Source: Firmicutes bacterium TM09-10
Lineage (GTDB): Bacteria > Bacillota > Clostridia > Lachnospirales > Lachnospiraceae
Direction of reading: 5' to 3'
Length of the DNA: 64,000 bases
Assembly: GCA_003481005.1 (NCBI GenBank)
Contig: QUKC01000003.1
Coordinates: 167,466-231,465 of the forward strand
The notes under the pieces were generated by a model. It had not been told where the DNA came from. It did not search any database and saw only the letters and a list, made by a program, of their open reading frames with translations. The position numbers and the translations under genes are program-made. This document shows positions 17,359 to 24,874 of this stretch, one piece after another; position 1 is the stretch's first letter; the number at the start of each line of letters is the position of its first letter.

Positions 17359-18483
17359 TTACACACGCCCCTGCGAGCGGATCGCTGCCGCGATCTCCTG
17401 CAGTCTCGGCAGGCATGCATCAAAAAACATCCGATAGGACTGGCAGAAGTAATTTTCTCCCGGTTTGCTTCCCGGCTGCTCCCGGTGCCGCCTGCAGCCG
17501 CCCCGGCAGATCATGAAATAAGGACAGGCGCGGCATTCTTCTGTATGATTGCAGGAAGCTTCCACAAATCCCTGCTTTAATCGTCTCTCATGAATCGTTT
17601 CAAACGAATCCTCGTTTAAATTTCCGATCCGATACTCGTCGAGCACATAAAAGTCACACGGATACACGCTGCCGTCCGCCTCCACGATATTCTGGAAGCT
17701 GCAGACGCCCCGCTGCTCGCACGATTCCGGGAACTGTCCCAGTAAAATCCCGACATAATTTTCAAACTGGCGGATATAGGGCTGTTTTCCCTGCCGTAAA
17801 TCCAGATCCCACAGTTCGAACAGCTCGATCAGAAACCTTCCGTACATCTCCGGGGAAAGAGAATATTCCTCCTGCCCCTGGCGCTCGCTGATGGGGTCGA
17901 GACAGGCGATATACTGCTGCCACGAAAATCCCAGCTTCCGGAAATTTTCATAAATCCGGCGGATCTTCGGTGCTGTCTTGCCGTTTACCACCATCAGCAC
18001 GTTAAATTCCACACCGGCAGCTTCCAAAAGCTTCGCTGATTCCAAAACGCGGAAATAGGTGTCTTTTCCTGCAGCATCCTTCCGGTACAGATCATGCGTC
18101 GCCTTGATTCCATCCACAGAAAGACCGATCAGGAAATGATTTTTTGCAAAAAACTGACACCATTCCTCATTCAGCGCATAGCCGTTCGTCTGCAATGCGT
18201 GGGAAATCGTAACATTTTTGGTATTATATTTTTGTTCCAGACGAATACATTCCCGAAAAAAATCCAGCCCTGCCAGCGTCGGTTCCCCGCCCTGGAACGC
18301 GATCGTACAGGAGCCTTCTGCAAATTCCAGTGTCCGCCTGATCACGTTTTCCAGCGTGGCAAAGCTCATAATGCCATAAGAGGCCTGGCTGCGCTTTTCC
18401 ATTTCGTCCGCATAAAAACAATATTGACAACGCATGTTGCACAGACCGGATGCGGGCTTCATCATCACATGAATCGCAGGCAT
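17359..18483 (-). CDS. Radical SAM/SPASM protein, anaerobic sulfatase-maturase type
   Basis: 374 aa. The radical-SAM cluster motif is C-x3-C-x2-C in GLCNMRCQYCFYADEM, followed by AFQGGEPTLAG and LSVDG. The C-terminal SPASM domain has the Cys-rich segments CEQRGVCSF, GSVYPCDFYVLDEYRIGN and CNHTEECRACPYFMICRGGC for two auxiliary clusters. By homology it converts Cys/Ser of type I sulfatases to formylglycine without oxygen. Its ATG overlaps the stop of the hexosamine-kinase gene (TGATG), so translation is coupled. No sulfatase gene is in the window; another peptide substrate is possible. Confidence 0.88.
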   Translation of the reverse strand: MPAIHVMMKPASGLCNMRCQYCFYADEMEKRSQASYGIMSFATLENVIRRTLEFAEGSCTIAFQGGEPTLAGLDFFRECIRLEQKYNTKNVTISHALQTNGYALNEEWCQFFAKNHFLIGLSVDGIKATHDLYRKDAAGKDTYFRVLESAKLLEAAGVEFNVLMVVNGKTAPKIRRIYENFRKLGFSWQQYIACLDPISERQGQEEYSLSPEMYGRFLIELFELWDLDLRQGKQPYIRQFENYVGILLGQFPESCEQRGVCSFQNIVEADGSVYPCDFYVLDEYRIGNLNEDSFETIHERRLKQGFVEASCNHTEECRACPYFMICRGGCRRHREQPGSKPGENYFCQSYRMFFDACLPRLQEIAAAIRSQGRV

Positions 18484-19601
18484 CAGAGATATTTCTCCAC
18501 AATCGCATTCATCTGATCCCATTTTGCTTCCATATCCGCAACGAGCTTGAACTGTGTTCTTGCACGGTCGAGGTTATGGTTCTCACGGTGGATCTTGAAA
18601 TAAATATCGTTCTGCAGATGGTCTGTCAGGAAACGCATGCCGCATTCCAGCGTCATCAGCTTCGCACCCATCGGCATCAGTCTGATTTCCTTCTCCGTCA
18701 GGCTTCCTGCACAGCCCTCCGTGTAGCCTTTGGTATAAATTTCAAACAAGTTCATATCGCAGGATACCAGGTCCAGGTTCTGCTCGTCCTCTGCAGCTGT
18801 GCTTGCGCCGAAACGGATCGAATCGCCGTAATCGTACAGCGCACTTCCCGGCATAACAGTATCCAGATCGATGACACAAAGACCTTTTCCGGTCTTATTG
18901 TCAATCATGACATTATTTAACTTGGTATCATTGTGAGTAACACGCAGCGGGATCTCTCCCTTTGCCAGTGCATCGCAAATGATATGGCAGTCTGCCTCTC
19001 TCGCTTTGACAAATTCGATCTCTGCCTGTACATCCCTTGCACGTCCGGCCACGTCTTCCTCTACCGCTTTTAAGAAGTTGTGAAAACGGTCTACCGTATT
19101 ATGGAAGTTTTTGATCGTCTCATGCAGGGTTGCTGCCGGATAATCTGCCAGCAACTGCTGGAAATGTCCGAATGCAACCGCGCTGTTGTAAAAATCCTCC
19201 GGCTTTTCTACCAGATCAAAGCAGGTCGCATCATCAATGAATACATAGCTTCTCCAATAATCACCTGTTTCATCCTGTAAATAGCTCGCGCCATCCTTTG
19301 TCAGGATAATGTTAAGTGTCTCACGCTCCGGATCGCCGCCGGCTGCAATAATTTTTTTCCGTAAGAACGTTGTAACATTTACAACATTTTCCATCAGTTC
19401 CTTCGGATTCCGGAAAATATCGTCATTCATGCGCTGCAAAATATAATGCTTGTTGCTGCCGTCCTCAAGCTCACAGGTCAGCATAAACGTATCGTTGATA
19501 TGACCGCTGCCATAGGGACTCATCTTTGTAATTTTCCCTGCAAACCGAAAGCTCTCCGCCACTTTCCGGCAGATCTCTTCTTTTTTATTCAAGTGCTCCA
19601 T
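18483..19601 (-). CDS. nahK: N-acetylhexosamine 1-kinase-like phosphotransferase
   Basis: 372 aa, aminoglycoside-phosphotransferase fold. It shows motifs I associate with NahK of bifidobacteria: YGSGHINDTFML, the catalytic IPLRVTHNDTKLNNVMID, and VIDLDTVMPGSALYDYGDSI with the metal-binding Asp. NahK phosphorylates GlcNAc/GalNAc at C1 in salvage of mucin sugars. These genes have often been mis-called mucin-desulfating sulfatases. Translationally coupled to a sulfatase-maturase homologue, which fits foraging on sulfated host glycans (inference). Confidence 0.85.
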   Translation of the reverse strand: MEHLNKKEEICRKVAESFRFAGKITKMSPYGSGHINDTFMLTCELEDGSNKHYILQRMNDDIFRNPKELMENVVNVTTFLRKKIIAAGGDPERETLNIILTKDGASYLQDETGDYWRSYVFIDDATCFDLVEKPEDFYNSAVAFGHFQQLLADYPAATLHETIKNFHNTVDRFHNFLKAVEEDVAGRARDVQAEIEFVKAREADCHIICDALAKGEIPLRVTHNDTKLNNVMIDNKTGKGLCVIDLDTVMPGSALYDYGDSIRFGASTAAEDEQNLDLVSCDMNLFEIYTKGYTEGCAGSLTEKEIRLMPMGAKLMTLECGMRFLTDHLQNDIYFKIHRENHNLDRARTQFKLVADMEAKWDQMNAIVEKYL

Positions 19602-19715
19602 TGTATTTCACCCTCCGTATAACTCTCCTGTCCGTCTCCTTTTGTAACTTATCACATATTTTACAACATTTTACATCATTTGTACATTGCTTTCCCACAA
19701 GAGGTACCTTTTATG

Positions 19716-19848
19716 AAAAAGGATCCTGCAAAGTAGGATTCTCCGCCTGCGGCGGGTCGCGCAAGCGACATTCTTCCATTCCGCCGCAGTGCGATCCTCG
19801 CGGAGCGTTTTTATCGTATGGAAACGAAGTTTCCTATACGATAAAAAA
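19716..19848 (-). repeat. Structured intergenic element, family R1, copy 2 (subfamily A)
   Basis: Same order of stems as copy 1, read on the minus strand: H1, P1 CTCCGC / GCGGAG, P2 CTGCGGCGG / CCGCCGCAG, P3 GTCGC / GCGAC, P4 (here weakened) plus T run. P2 differs from copy 1 by a compensated A-T to G-C pair. It begins in the T run of the terminator at 19843-19879 and lies 115 bp upstream of nahK. Confidence 0.9.
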
Positions 19849-19879
19849 ACGGCATAGTAGAAACTGCCATGCCGTTTTT
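19843..19879 (-). terminator. Terminator upstream of R1 copy 2
   Basis: Stem AAACGGCAT / ATGCCGTTT with 13-nt loop and T runs on both strands. On the minus strand its T run leads straight into hairpin H1 of R1 copy 2. Confidence 0.85.
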
Positions 19880-19887
19880 CGTAAAAA

Positions 19888-20030
19888 ACTCCATTCCGCA
19901 GGCGCTTTGCGCCGAAGGAATCGCGAGGCGAACGTCCAGTTCGGCTCTGCGATCATAGCTACTTTGTGACGCCTGCGGCACAAATAGCTGTGTGAAAAAT
20001 AAGCGATCACGCTTATTTTTCACACTATAC
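19888..20030. repeat. Pseudoknot-capable structured intergenic element downstream of glgP
   Basis: Several strong pairings: hairpin CCGCAGGCGC-TTT-GCGCC (from 19896); a 13-pair hairpin at 19920-19953 (ATCGC, GAG, CGAAC arms); hairpin 19957-19989 with stem AGCTA + TTTGTG whose loop CGCCTGCGG (19970-19978) is exactly complementary to CCGCAGGCG at 19896-19904; and a 16-bp hairpin 19990-20025 (GTGTGAAAAATAAGCG arm, ATCA loop). Possibly a mobile structured repeat or RNA element; the active strand is unknown. Confidence 0.7.
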
Positions 20031-20064
20031 TCCGTTAAAAACGTAGTTTACTTTATCATTCTGT

Positions 20065-22551
20065 TTATTTCGACAGTTCCGGCTTGCTCGGAAGAATCAC
20101 TTTTTCCTGATGCCAGATATCGCGCTCGTACTCTTCGATCGTACGGTCAGAGCTGAACTTGCCTGCGCACGCTACATTTAAGAGCGCGCTCTTTGCCCAG
20201 TTCTTCTCATCCTTATAAGCTGCTTCTACGCGGCGCTGTGCTTCTGCATAGGACTTGAAGTCCGCCAGAATGAAGTAAGTATCTGCCTTCGCAGTATCCT
20301 GGGTATTTAACAGGGAGTTATAAAGCGGTCTGAACAGCTCGGGATCCTGAGGGGAATAGGTTCCGTTGATCAGCTGCATCAGCACGCGGCGGATATCCTG
20401 ATCGTTGTTGAAGATATCCATCGGGTTGTAGCCGCCGTAGTTTTCGTACTGGATAACCTGCTCTGCACTCAGACCGAAGATGAAGGCATTTTCCTTGCCA
20501 ACCTCTTCTACGATCTCCACATTCGCACCATCCATCGTGCCCAGGGTCAGCGCACCGTTTAACATGAACTTCATGTTGCCGGTACCGGAAGCTTCCTTGC
20601 TGGCGGTGGAAATCTGCTCAGATACATCTGCCGCTGCGAAAATCCACTCCGCATTGGATACGCGGTAGTTTTCGATGAAGACAACCTTGATTCTGCCATC
20701 TACAACCGGATCGTTGTTGATAACATCCGCCACGCTGTTGATCAGCTTGATAGTCAGCTTCGCATTTCTATAGCCTGCAGCAGCCTTTGCGCCGAAGATA
20801 AAGGTTCTCGGATAGAAATCCATATCCGGATGATCCTTTAACTCGTTGTACAGGTACATGATGTGCAGGATATTCATCAGCTGACGTTTGTACTCATGCA
20901 GACGCTTTACCTGTACGTCAAAGATGGATCTTGGATCCACTTCGATACCGTTGTGCTCACGGATATATTTTGCAAGGCGAACCTTGTTCTGATATTTGAT
21001 GTTCATGAATTCCTGCTGAGCTTTTTCATCGTCCGCATAAATGCGAAGCTTGGAAAGTGCCGGCAGATCTGTGATCCACTCGTCTCCGACATGATCCGTT
21101 ACCCAGTCAGCCAGCAGCGGATTTGCATGCAGTAAAAATCTTCTCTGTGTGATACCGTTTGTCTTGTTGTTGAACTTCTCCGGCATCATTTCGTAGAAGT
21201 CTCTCAGCTCCTGTTTTTCCAGGATCTCAGTGTGTAAGCGTGCAACGCCGTTTACGGAATGACCGCCTACGATTGCCAGATGCGCCATCTTAACCTGTCC
21301 GTCGTAGATGATCGCCATTTTGCGGATCTTCTCCTGATTGCCAGGATACATCTGCTGAATGCGCAGAACGAATCTTCTGTTGATCTCTTCTACGATCTGA
21401 TAAATTCTGGGAAGCAGACGGGAGAACAGCTCGATAGGCCATTTTTCCAGCGCTTCGGACATGATCGTATGATTGGTGTATGCGCAGGTCTTGCAGGTGA
21501 TTTCCCATGCTTCGTCCCAGGACAAATCATAGTCATCCATCAGGACACGCATCAGCTCTGCTACTGCAACGGTCGGATGGGTATCATTTAACTGGAATGC
21601 GACCTTTTCATGGAACTTATGCAGATCTGTATGGGTGCGCATATATTTGTCTACTGCTTCCTGTACAGATGCAGAAATAAAGAAATACTGCTGTTTTAAG
21701 CGCAGCTCCTTACCTGCATAATGGTTATCGTTGGGATACAGAACCTCAACGATATTGCGTGCAAGGTTTTCCTGTTCTACGGCTTTCTGATAATCTCCCT
21801 TGTCAAAGGAATCCAGGCTGAAGCACTCTACCGGCTGCGCATCCCAGATTCTCAGGGTGTTGACAATGCCGTTGCCATAGCCGACGATCGGCATATCGTA
21901 AGGAACAGCCTGTACGGACTGATAGCCTTCCTGCTTGAAAATGGTGCGGCCGTTTTCATCCACATAAGAGCTTACCCAGCCGCCGAACTTTACTTCTTTT
22001 GCATACTCGGGACGGCGCAGCTCAAAGGGATAGCCGTCAGCCAGCCAGTTGTCCGGCACTTCTACCTGATAACCATCGCGGATCTCCTGACGGAACATAC
22101 CGTAACGATACCGGATACCACAGCCGTATGCCGCATAGTTTAAGGTTGCAAGAGAATCCAAAAAGCATGCTGCCAGACGTCCCAGACCGCCGTTACCCAG
22201 CGCGGGATCGGGCTCCTGATCCTCGACAAGGTTTAAATCTACGCCAAGCTCGTCCAGGGCCTCCGCCACTTCTTTATAAGCGCGCAGGTTAATCAGATTG
22301 TTACCCAGCGCACGACCCATCAGGAACTCCATGGACATATAGTAGACGATCTTCGGATCTTTTTTTTCGTACTCTTTCTGAGTCGCCATCCAGTTGTCTA
22401 CAACAACGTCCTTAATCGCATAGGATACTGCCTGAAAAATCTGCTGTTCGGTAGCTTCTTCCAGCGTTCTGCGGTAAAGAGTCTTGATATTGTTCAGTAC
22501 GGTACCCTTAAAAAGCTCTTTGTCAAACTTCATGGGTGCTTTTTTCAACAT
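20065..22551 (-). CDS. glgP: Glycogen/starch/maltodextrin phosphorylase
   Basis: 828-aa PLP-dependent GT35 phosphorylase releasing glucose 1-phosphate from alpha-1,4-glucans; normal length. Landmarks: YYMSMEFLMGRALGNNLINL, LGNGGLGRLAACFLDSLATL, KFNNKTNGITQRRFLLHANP, and the PLP-lysine segment EASGTGNMKFMLNGALTLGT followed by DGANVEI. Start set at ATG 22551 with AGGAGG upstream; an upstream GTG is unlikely. Transcribed alone from a promoter at 22639-22666. Confidence 0.96.
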   Translation of the reverse strand: MLKKAPMKFDKELFKGTVLNNIKTLYRRTLEEATEQQIFQAVSYAIKDVVVDNWMATQKEYEKKDPKIVYYMSMEFLMGRALGNNLINLRAYKEVAEALDELGVDLNLVEDQEPDPALGNGGLGRLAACFLDSLATLNYAAYGCGIRYRYGMFRQEIRDGYQVEVPDNWLADGYPFELRRPEYAKEVKFGGWVSSYVDENGRTIFKQEGYQSVQAVPYDMPIVGYGNGIVNTLRIWDAQPVECFSLDSFDKGDYQKAVEQENLARNIVEVLYPNDNHYAGKELRLKQQYFFISASVQEAVDKYMRTHTDLHKFHEKVAFQLNDTHPTVAVAELMRVLMDDYDLSWDEAWEITCKTCAYTNHTIMSEALEKWPIELFSRLLPRIYQIVEEINRRFVLRIQQMYPGNQEKIRKMAIIYDGQVKMAHLAIVGGHSVNGVARLHTEILEKQELRDFYEMMPEKFNNKTNGITQRRFLLHANPLLADWVTDHVGDEWITDLPALSKLRIYADDEKAQQEFMNIKYQNKVRLAKYIREHNGIEVDPRSIFDVQVKRLHEYKRQLMNILHIMYLYNELKDHPDMDFYPRTFIFGAKAAAGYRNAKLTIKLINSVADVINNDPVVDGRIKVVFIENYRVSNAEWIFAAADVSEQISTASKEASGTGNMKFMLNGALTLGTMDGANVEIVEEVGKENAFIFGLSAEQVIQYENYGGYNPMDIFNNDQDIRRVLMQLINGTYSPQDPELFRPLYNSLLNTQDTAKADTYFILADFKSYAEAQRRVEAAYKDEKNWAKSALLNVACAGKFSSDRTIEEYERDIWHQEKVILPSKPELSK

Positions 22552-22638
22552 AAATTCTCCTCCTGTGTACAATGAAGCGCTTTTTGTTCTTCCGTATTCT
22601 GCAGCTGTCCGCAGAACACTTTACGCCACAATATTCTC

Positions 22639-22666
22639 ATTATACCATGCTTTTTGGGTGTCGCAA
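22639..22666 (-). promoter_or_regulatory. Promoter of glgP
   Basis: Minus-strand TTGCGA (22666-22661), 16-nt spacer, TATAAT (22644-22639), about 88 bp before the glgP start. Confidence 0.65.
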
Positions 22667-22733
22667 CTGTTTCCTCTTCCGTTTTCGTACTTTTTACAAT
22701 GCACGAACCTTCCCTGTGCCTGTGCACCACCGT

Positions 22734-23636
22734 TTACAGCATTTCTTTCTTTTTTCGGAAGAAAATTCCCTCTCCGTATCCGGCATGTCCGCCCGAAAGC
22801 AACAGTTTCTTGTAGCCGCGCTGGATCGTAGTTTCCTCCGGCAGGGCTTCCGGGTTTCCATCATATTCCCGGTTGTAAATTCTCCACAGATCACCATCCC
22901 CTTCTTCCGTTTTGTAAATGTCAAAAAAGGACATAAACTGCACAATTCCGGAATCCGGGCTTAAAAATTCGCGGTGGCGCGGGTACAGCAGCCACGATTC
23001 ACAGAAAAACGCGATTTTCTCTCCCGGAAACGCATCCGCAAAAAACGCTGCCGCCTGCCGAAACGATGCCTCGCAGTCCGCTTTTTTCAACGGCCCGCAG
23101 GACGGAATGTGCATATTGATAACCTTTGTCATGCCTTCCGGGCGCACATGTCCGGTCTTTTCATAGCTTTCCGGAAAATCCATCAGCTCAAACTGCAGTC
23201 TGCCCAGCGCAAACCGTGTCATCTCAAAAAAACCGTCAAACCACCACGATACAAAACTTCCCCAGATTCCGTACATTTTGCGGCACTCATGCAGCTTCCA
23301 GTTTAAATCCATACAGGAATCCCGCCAGATCTGCTCTGAAATTCCTTTTTCCTGATACCGCTCCTTTAAGTGCGCCGTCATCAGCAGATAAATCAACAGA
23401 TCCGCCGTATAGGATGCAATCCCCGCTTCCTTTGCCGCAGTGTCTGCCGCCTTTAATACCTCTTTATAATCCAGCTTGCCGTCCGCCTCGTATACGAGCA
23501 GCCATTTCAGAAACGTTTCTTTTGCCGCCGCATTTGCGCAGATTTTCTCCCACGCCTGTTCCATTGTCTCCTTCGCCTCTGCCGGAAACAAAAGTGTATC
23601 ACAGATTTCCCCGATATAAGTCTGATAATCCCTCAT
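22734..23636 (-). CDS. Acyltransferase-like protein of the DUF5596 type
   Basis: 300 aa, soluble, no signal or membrane segment. The sequence resembles the Clostridia family annotated as acyltransferase-domain (divergent GNAT N- and C-domain) proteins: helical N-terminal half with ETFLKWLLVYEADGKLDY and GIWGSFVSWWFDGFFEMTRF, then a C-terminal half with MHIPSCGPL and FFCESWLLYPRHREFLSPDS. Start set at ATG 23636; longer frames upstream are only the translated repeat R1. Substrate unknown. It lies downstream of R1 copy 3 and upstream of glgP. Confidence 0.7.
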   Translation of the reverse strand: MRDYQTYIGEICDTLLFPAEAKETMEQAWEKICANAAAKETFLKWLLVYEADGKLDYKEVLKAADTAAKEAGIASYTADLLIYLLMTAHLKERYQEKGISEQIWRDSCMDLNWKLHECRKMYGIWGSFVSWWFDGFFEMTRFALGRLQFELMDFPESYEKTGHVRPEGMTKVINMHIPSCGPLKKADCEASFRQAAAFFADAFPGEKIAFFCESWLLYPRHREFLSPDSGIVQFMSFFDIYKTEEGDGDLWRIYNREYDGNPEALPEETTIQRGYKKLLLSGGHAGYGEGIFFRKKKEML

Positions 23637-23714
23637 GTTTTTTCCCTGTCCTTTCCCTTGATCGAATGTGCTGCGGCAGCCCGTCTGCATGCGCCGGCGC
23701 ATCCACTTTTTTGT

Positions 23715-23847
23715 AAAAAAGAATCCTGCGAAACAGGATTCTCCGCCTGCGGCGGGTCGCGTAAGCGACATTCTACCATTCCGCCGCAGTGCGATCCTCG
23801 CGAGGTGTTTTTATTTCATAGGACGCATTTTCCTATGAAATAAAAAC
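23715..23847 (-). repeat. Structured intergenic element, family R1, copy 3 (subfamily A)
   Basis: Read on the minus strand: H1 with wholly different but complementary arms (TTTCATAGGA / TCCTATGAAA), P2 CTGCGGCGG / CCGCCGCAG, P3 GTCGC-TTAC-GCGAC, P4 AGAATCCTG / CAGGATTCT then TTTTTT. P1 is partly broken (CCTCGC against GCGGAG). Unlike the other copies no clear terminator precedes H1. Confidence 0.88.
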
Positions 23848-23900
23848 GTATATTCTTAGCATATAACAGACTGAGGAAAAAGGGAATCGAAAATATTTAA

Positions 23901-24062
23901 TTACAGTTCACTCGTGGTTTCTTGTGCGCAGATTCCATGCTCGCATGAGAATCTGTGCACAAGAAACCACGAAGGGAGCACCATTTTATGAGCAAAAATG
24001 AGCTGCGAAGCAGCGGAAAGCATCGAAGATGCGCTTTTGCGAATGGTGCGAGTGAACTGTAA
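23901..24062. repeat. 162-bp multi-branched structured element with 14-bp closing stem
   Basis: Perfect outer stem TTACAGTTCACTCG (23901-23914) / CGAGTGAACTGTAA (24049-24062). Inside: a hairpin with 22-bp stem at 23914-23970 (one G-T pair, extended by CATGC / GCATG); stem CACCATT (23979-23985) / AATGGTG (24042-24048); stem GCAAAA (23992-23997) / TTTTGC (24035-24040); and hairpins GCTGC-GAA-GCAGC (24002-24014) and GCATC-GAA-GATGC (24020-24032). It could be a palindromic mobile element or a structured RNA. A 24-codon reading frame (ATG 23988 to TAA 24062, GGGAG upstream) runs through it; probably incidental. Confidence 0.75.
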
Positions 24063-24146
24063 CTTTTCCCCCTTCCATACCCCTGCCTGTAATTTTCTGC
24101 TTGCCAATCTGCATTTCCTGCTATATGATTGTACAGGCATGACAAC

Positions 24147-24183
24147 AGAATATGCGCTCTGCAAAATTCTATCGTCATGAATC
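24147..24183. repeat. Small palindrome ending in GTCATGAAT (family R5, copy 1)
   Basis: AGAAT...ATTCT stem around a GCGCTCTGC loop, followed by CGTCATGAATC. The same loop and tail recur at 24831-24874, and the same tail at 59492-59543. Located just before the preQ1 riboswitch. Confidence 0.5.
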
Positions 24184-24187
24184 ATAC

Positions 24188-24228
24188 CGAGTGTTCGTGA
24201 CCTTCCACTCGTAAAACAAAACTAAAGG
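24188..24228 (+). ncRNA. preQ1-I riboswitch (translational type) controlling queT
   Basis: P1 stem CGAGTG (24188-24193) / CACTCG (24206-24211) closes a 12-nt loop TTCGTGACCTTC, followed by the A-rich tail TAAAACAAAACTAAAGG. Loop CCTT (24201-24204) is complementary to AAGG (24225-24228), the queT ribosome binding site, giving the H-type pseudoknot of preQ1-I aptamers and directly masking translation initiation. Being 10 nt upstream of a queuosine-precursor transporter fits the known target of this class. Confidence 0.88.
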
Positions 24229-24237
24229 AGAAAACAA

Positions 24238-24759
24238 ATGAAAAACAAAAATGTTCTGTACCTCACACAGGCAGCGATGATTGCTGCCCTCTACGTCGTT
24301 CTTACGATGATCGCCAATGCCCTCGGCATCGCCAGCGGCAACATTCAGGTTCGCTTCTCGGAAGCCCTCACCGTCCTTCCCTTTCTGACTCCCGCCGCAG
24401 TTCCCGGACTCTTTATCGGCTGTCTGATCGCCAACCTCGTGACCGGCGCCATGCTGCCCGATATCATTTTTGGTTCCCTTGCAACCCTGATCGGTGCAAT
24501 CGGCACATGGATGCTTGGAAAAGCAGCCCTCGGCAAGGACGAAAAGCAGAAAAAGCTTTTCACCTGGCTGTCCCCTCTGCCGCCTATCCTGGCAAACGCC
24601 GTGATTATCCCGCCTGTGTTAAAATACGCTTACGGCATCCTTCCGATGTGGTTTTCCGTGATTACCGTAACGGCAGGGGAAATCATTTCCTGCGGTATCT
24701 TCGGACTGATTCTGTTGGCTGCGCTGAAAAAATACAAAAACCAGTTGTTCCCCGTTTAA
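24238..24759 (+). CDS. queT: Queuosine precursor transporter QueT
   Basis: 173-aa membrane protein with about five to six helices, QueT family. Typical motifs: AAMIAALYVVLTMIANALG, GNIQVRFSEALTVLPFLTPA and FIGCLIANLVTGAMLPDIIF. It is the substrate-binding S component used with an ECF energy-coupling module to import preQ1 or related queuosine precursors. AAAGGAG precedes the ATG and is part of a preQ1-I riboswitch. Followed by a strong terminator, so monocistronic. Confidence 0.92.
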   Translation: MKNKNVLYLTQAAMIAALYVVLTMIANALGIASGNIQVRFSEALTVLPFLTPAAVPGLFIGCLIANLVTGAMLPDIIFGSLATLIGAIGTWMLGKAALGKDEKQKKLFTWLSPLPPILANAVIIPPVLKYAYGILPMWFSVITVTAGEIISCGIFGLILLAALKKYKNQLFPV

Positions 24760-24772
24760 ACAGCAAATACAC

Positions 24773-24820
24773 AAAAAAGGTATCGTCCTCCTGCTTTTTG
24801 GAGGTTACGATACCTTTTTT
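24773..24820. terminator. Terminator of queT (bidirectional)
   Basis: AAAAAAGGTATCGT (24773-24786) pairs with ACGATACCTTTTTT (24807-24820), with an inner CCTCC / GGAGG pairing. Confidence 0.9.
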
Positions 24821-24830
24821 CTTTACCTGC

Positions 24831-24874
24831 AATAGAATGCACGCTCTGCGAGCATTCTATTGTCATGAATATGC
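24831..24874. repeat. Small palindrome ending in GTCATGAAT (family R5, copy 2)
   Basis: AATAGAATGC (24831-24840) / GCATTCTATT (24852-24861) with loop ACGCTCTGCGA, then GTCATGAATATGC. The tail contains the stop codon of the gene on the minus strand, so the palindrome sits exactly at the 3' end of that gene. Confidence 0.6.

Noticed and set aside
23988-24062. 24-codon peptide inside the multi-branched element
   Set aside because: Although it has a GGGAG and an ATG, its codons are dictated by the stems (each arm is reused by its complement), so coding is more likely incidental.
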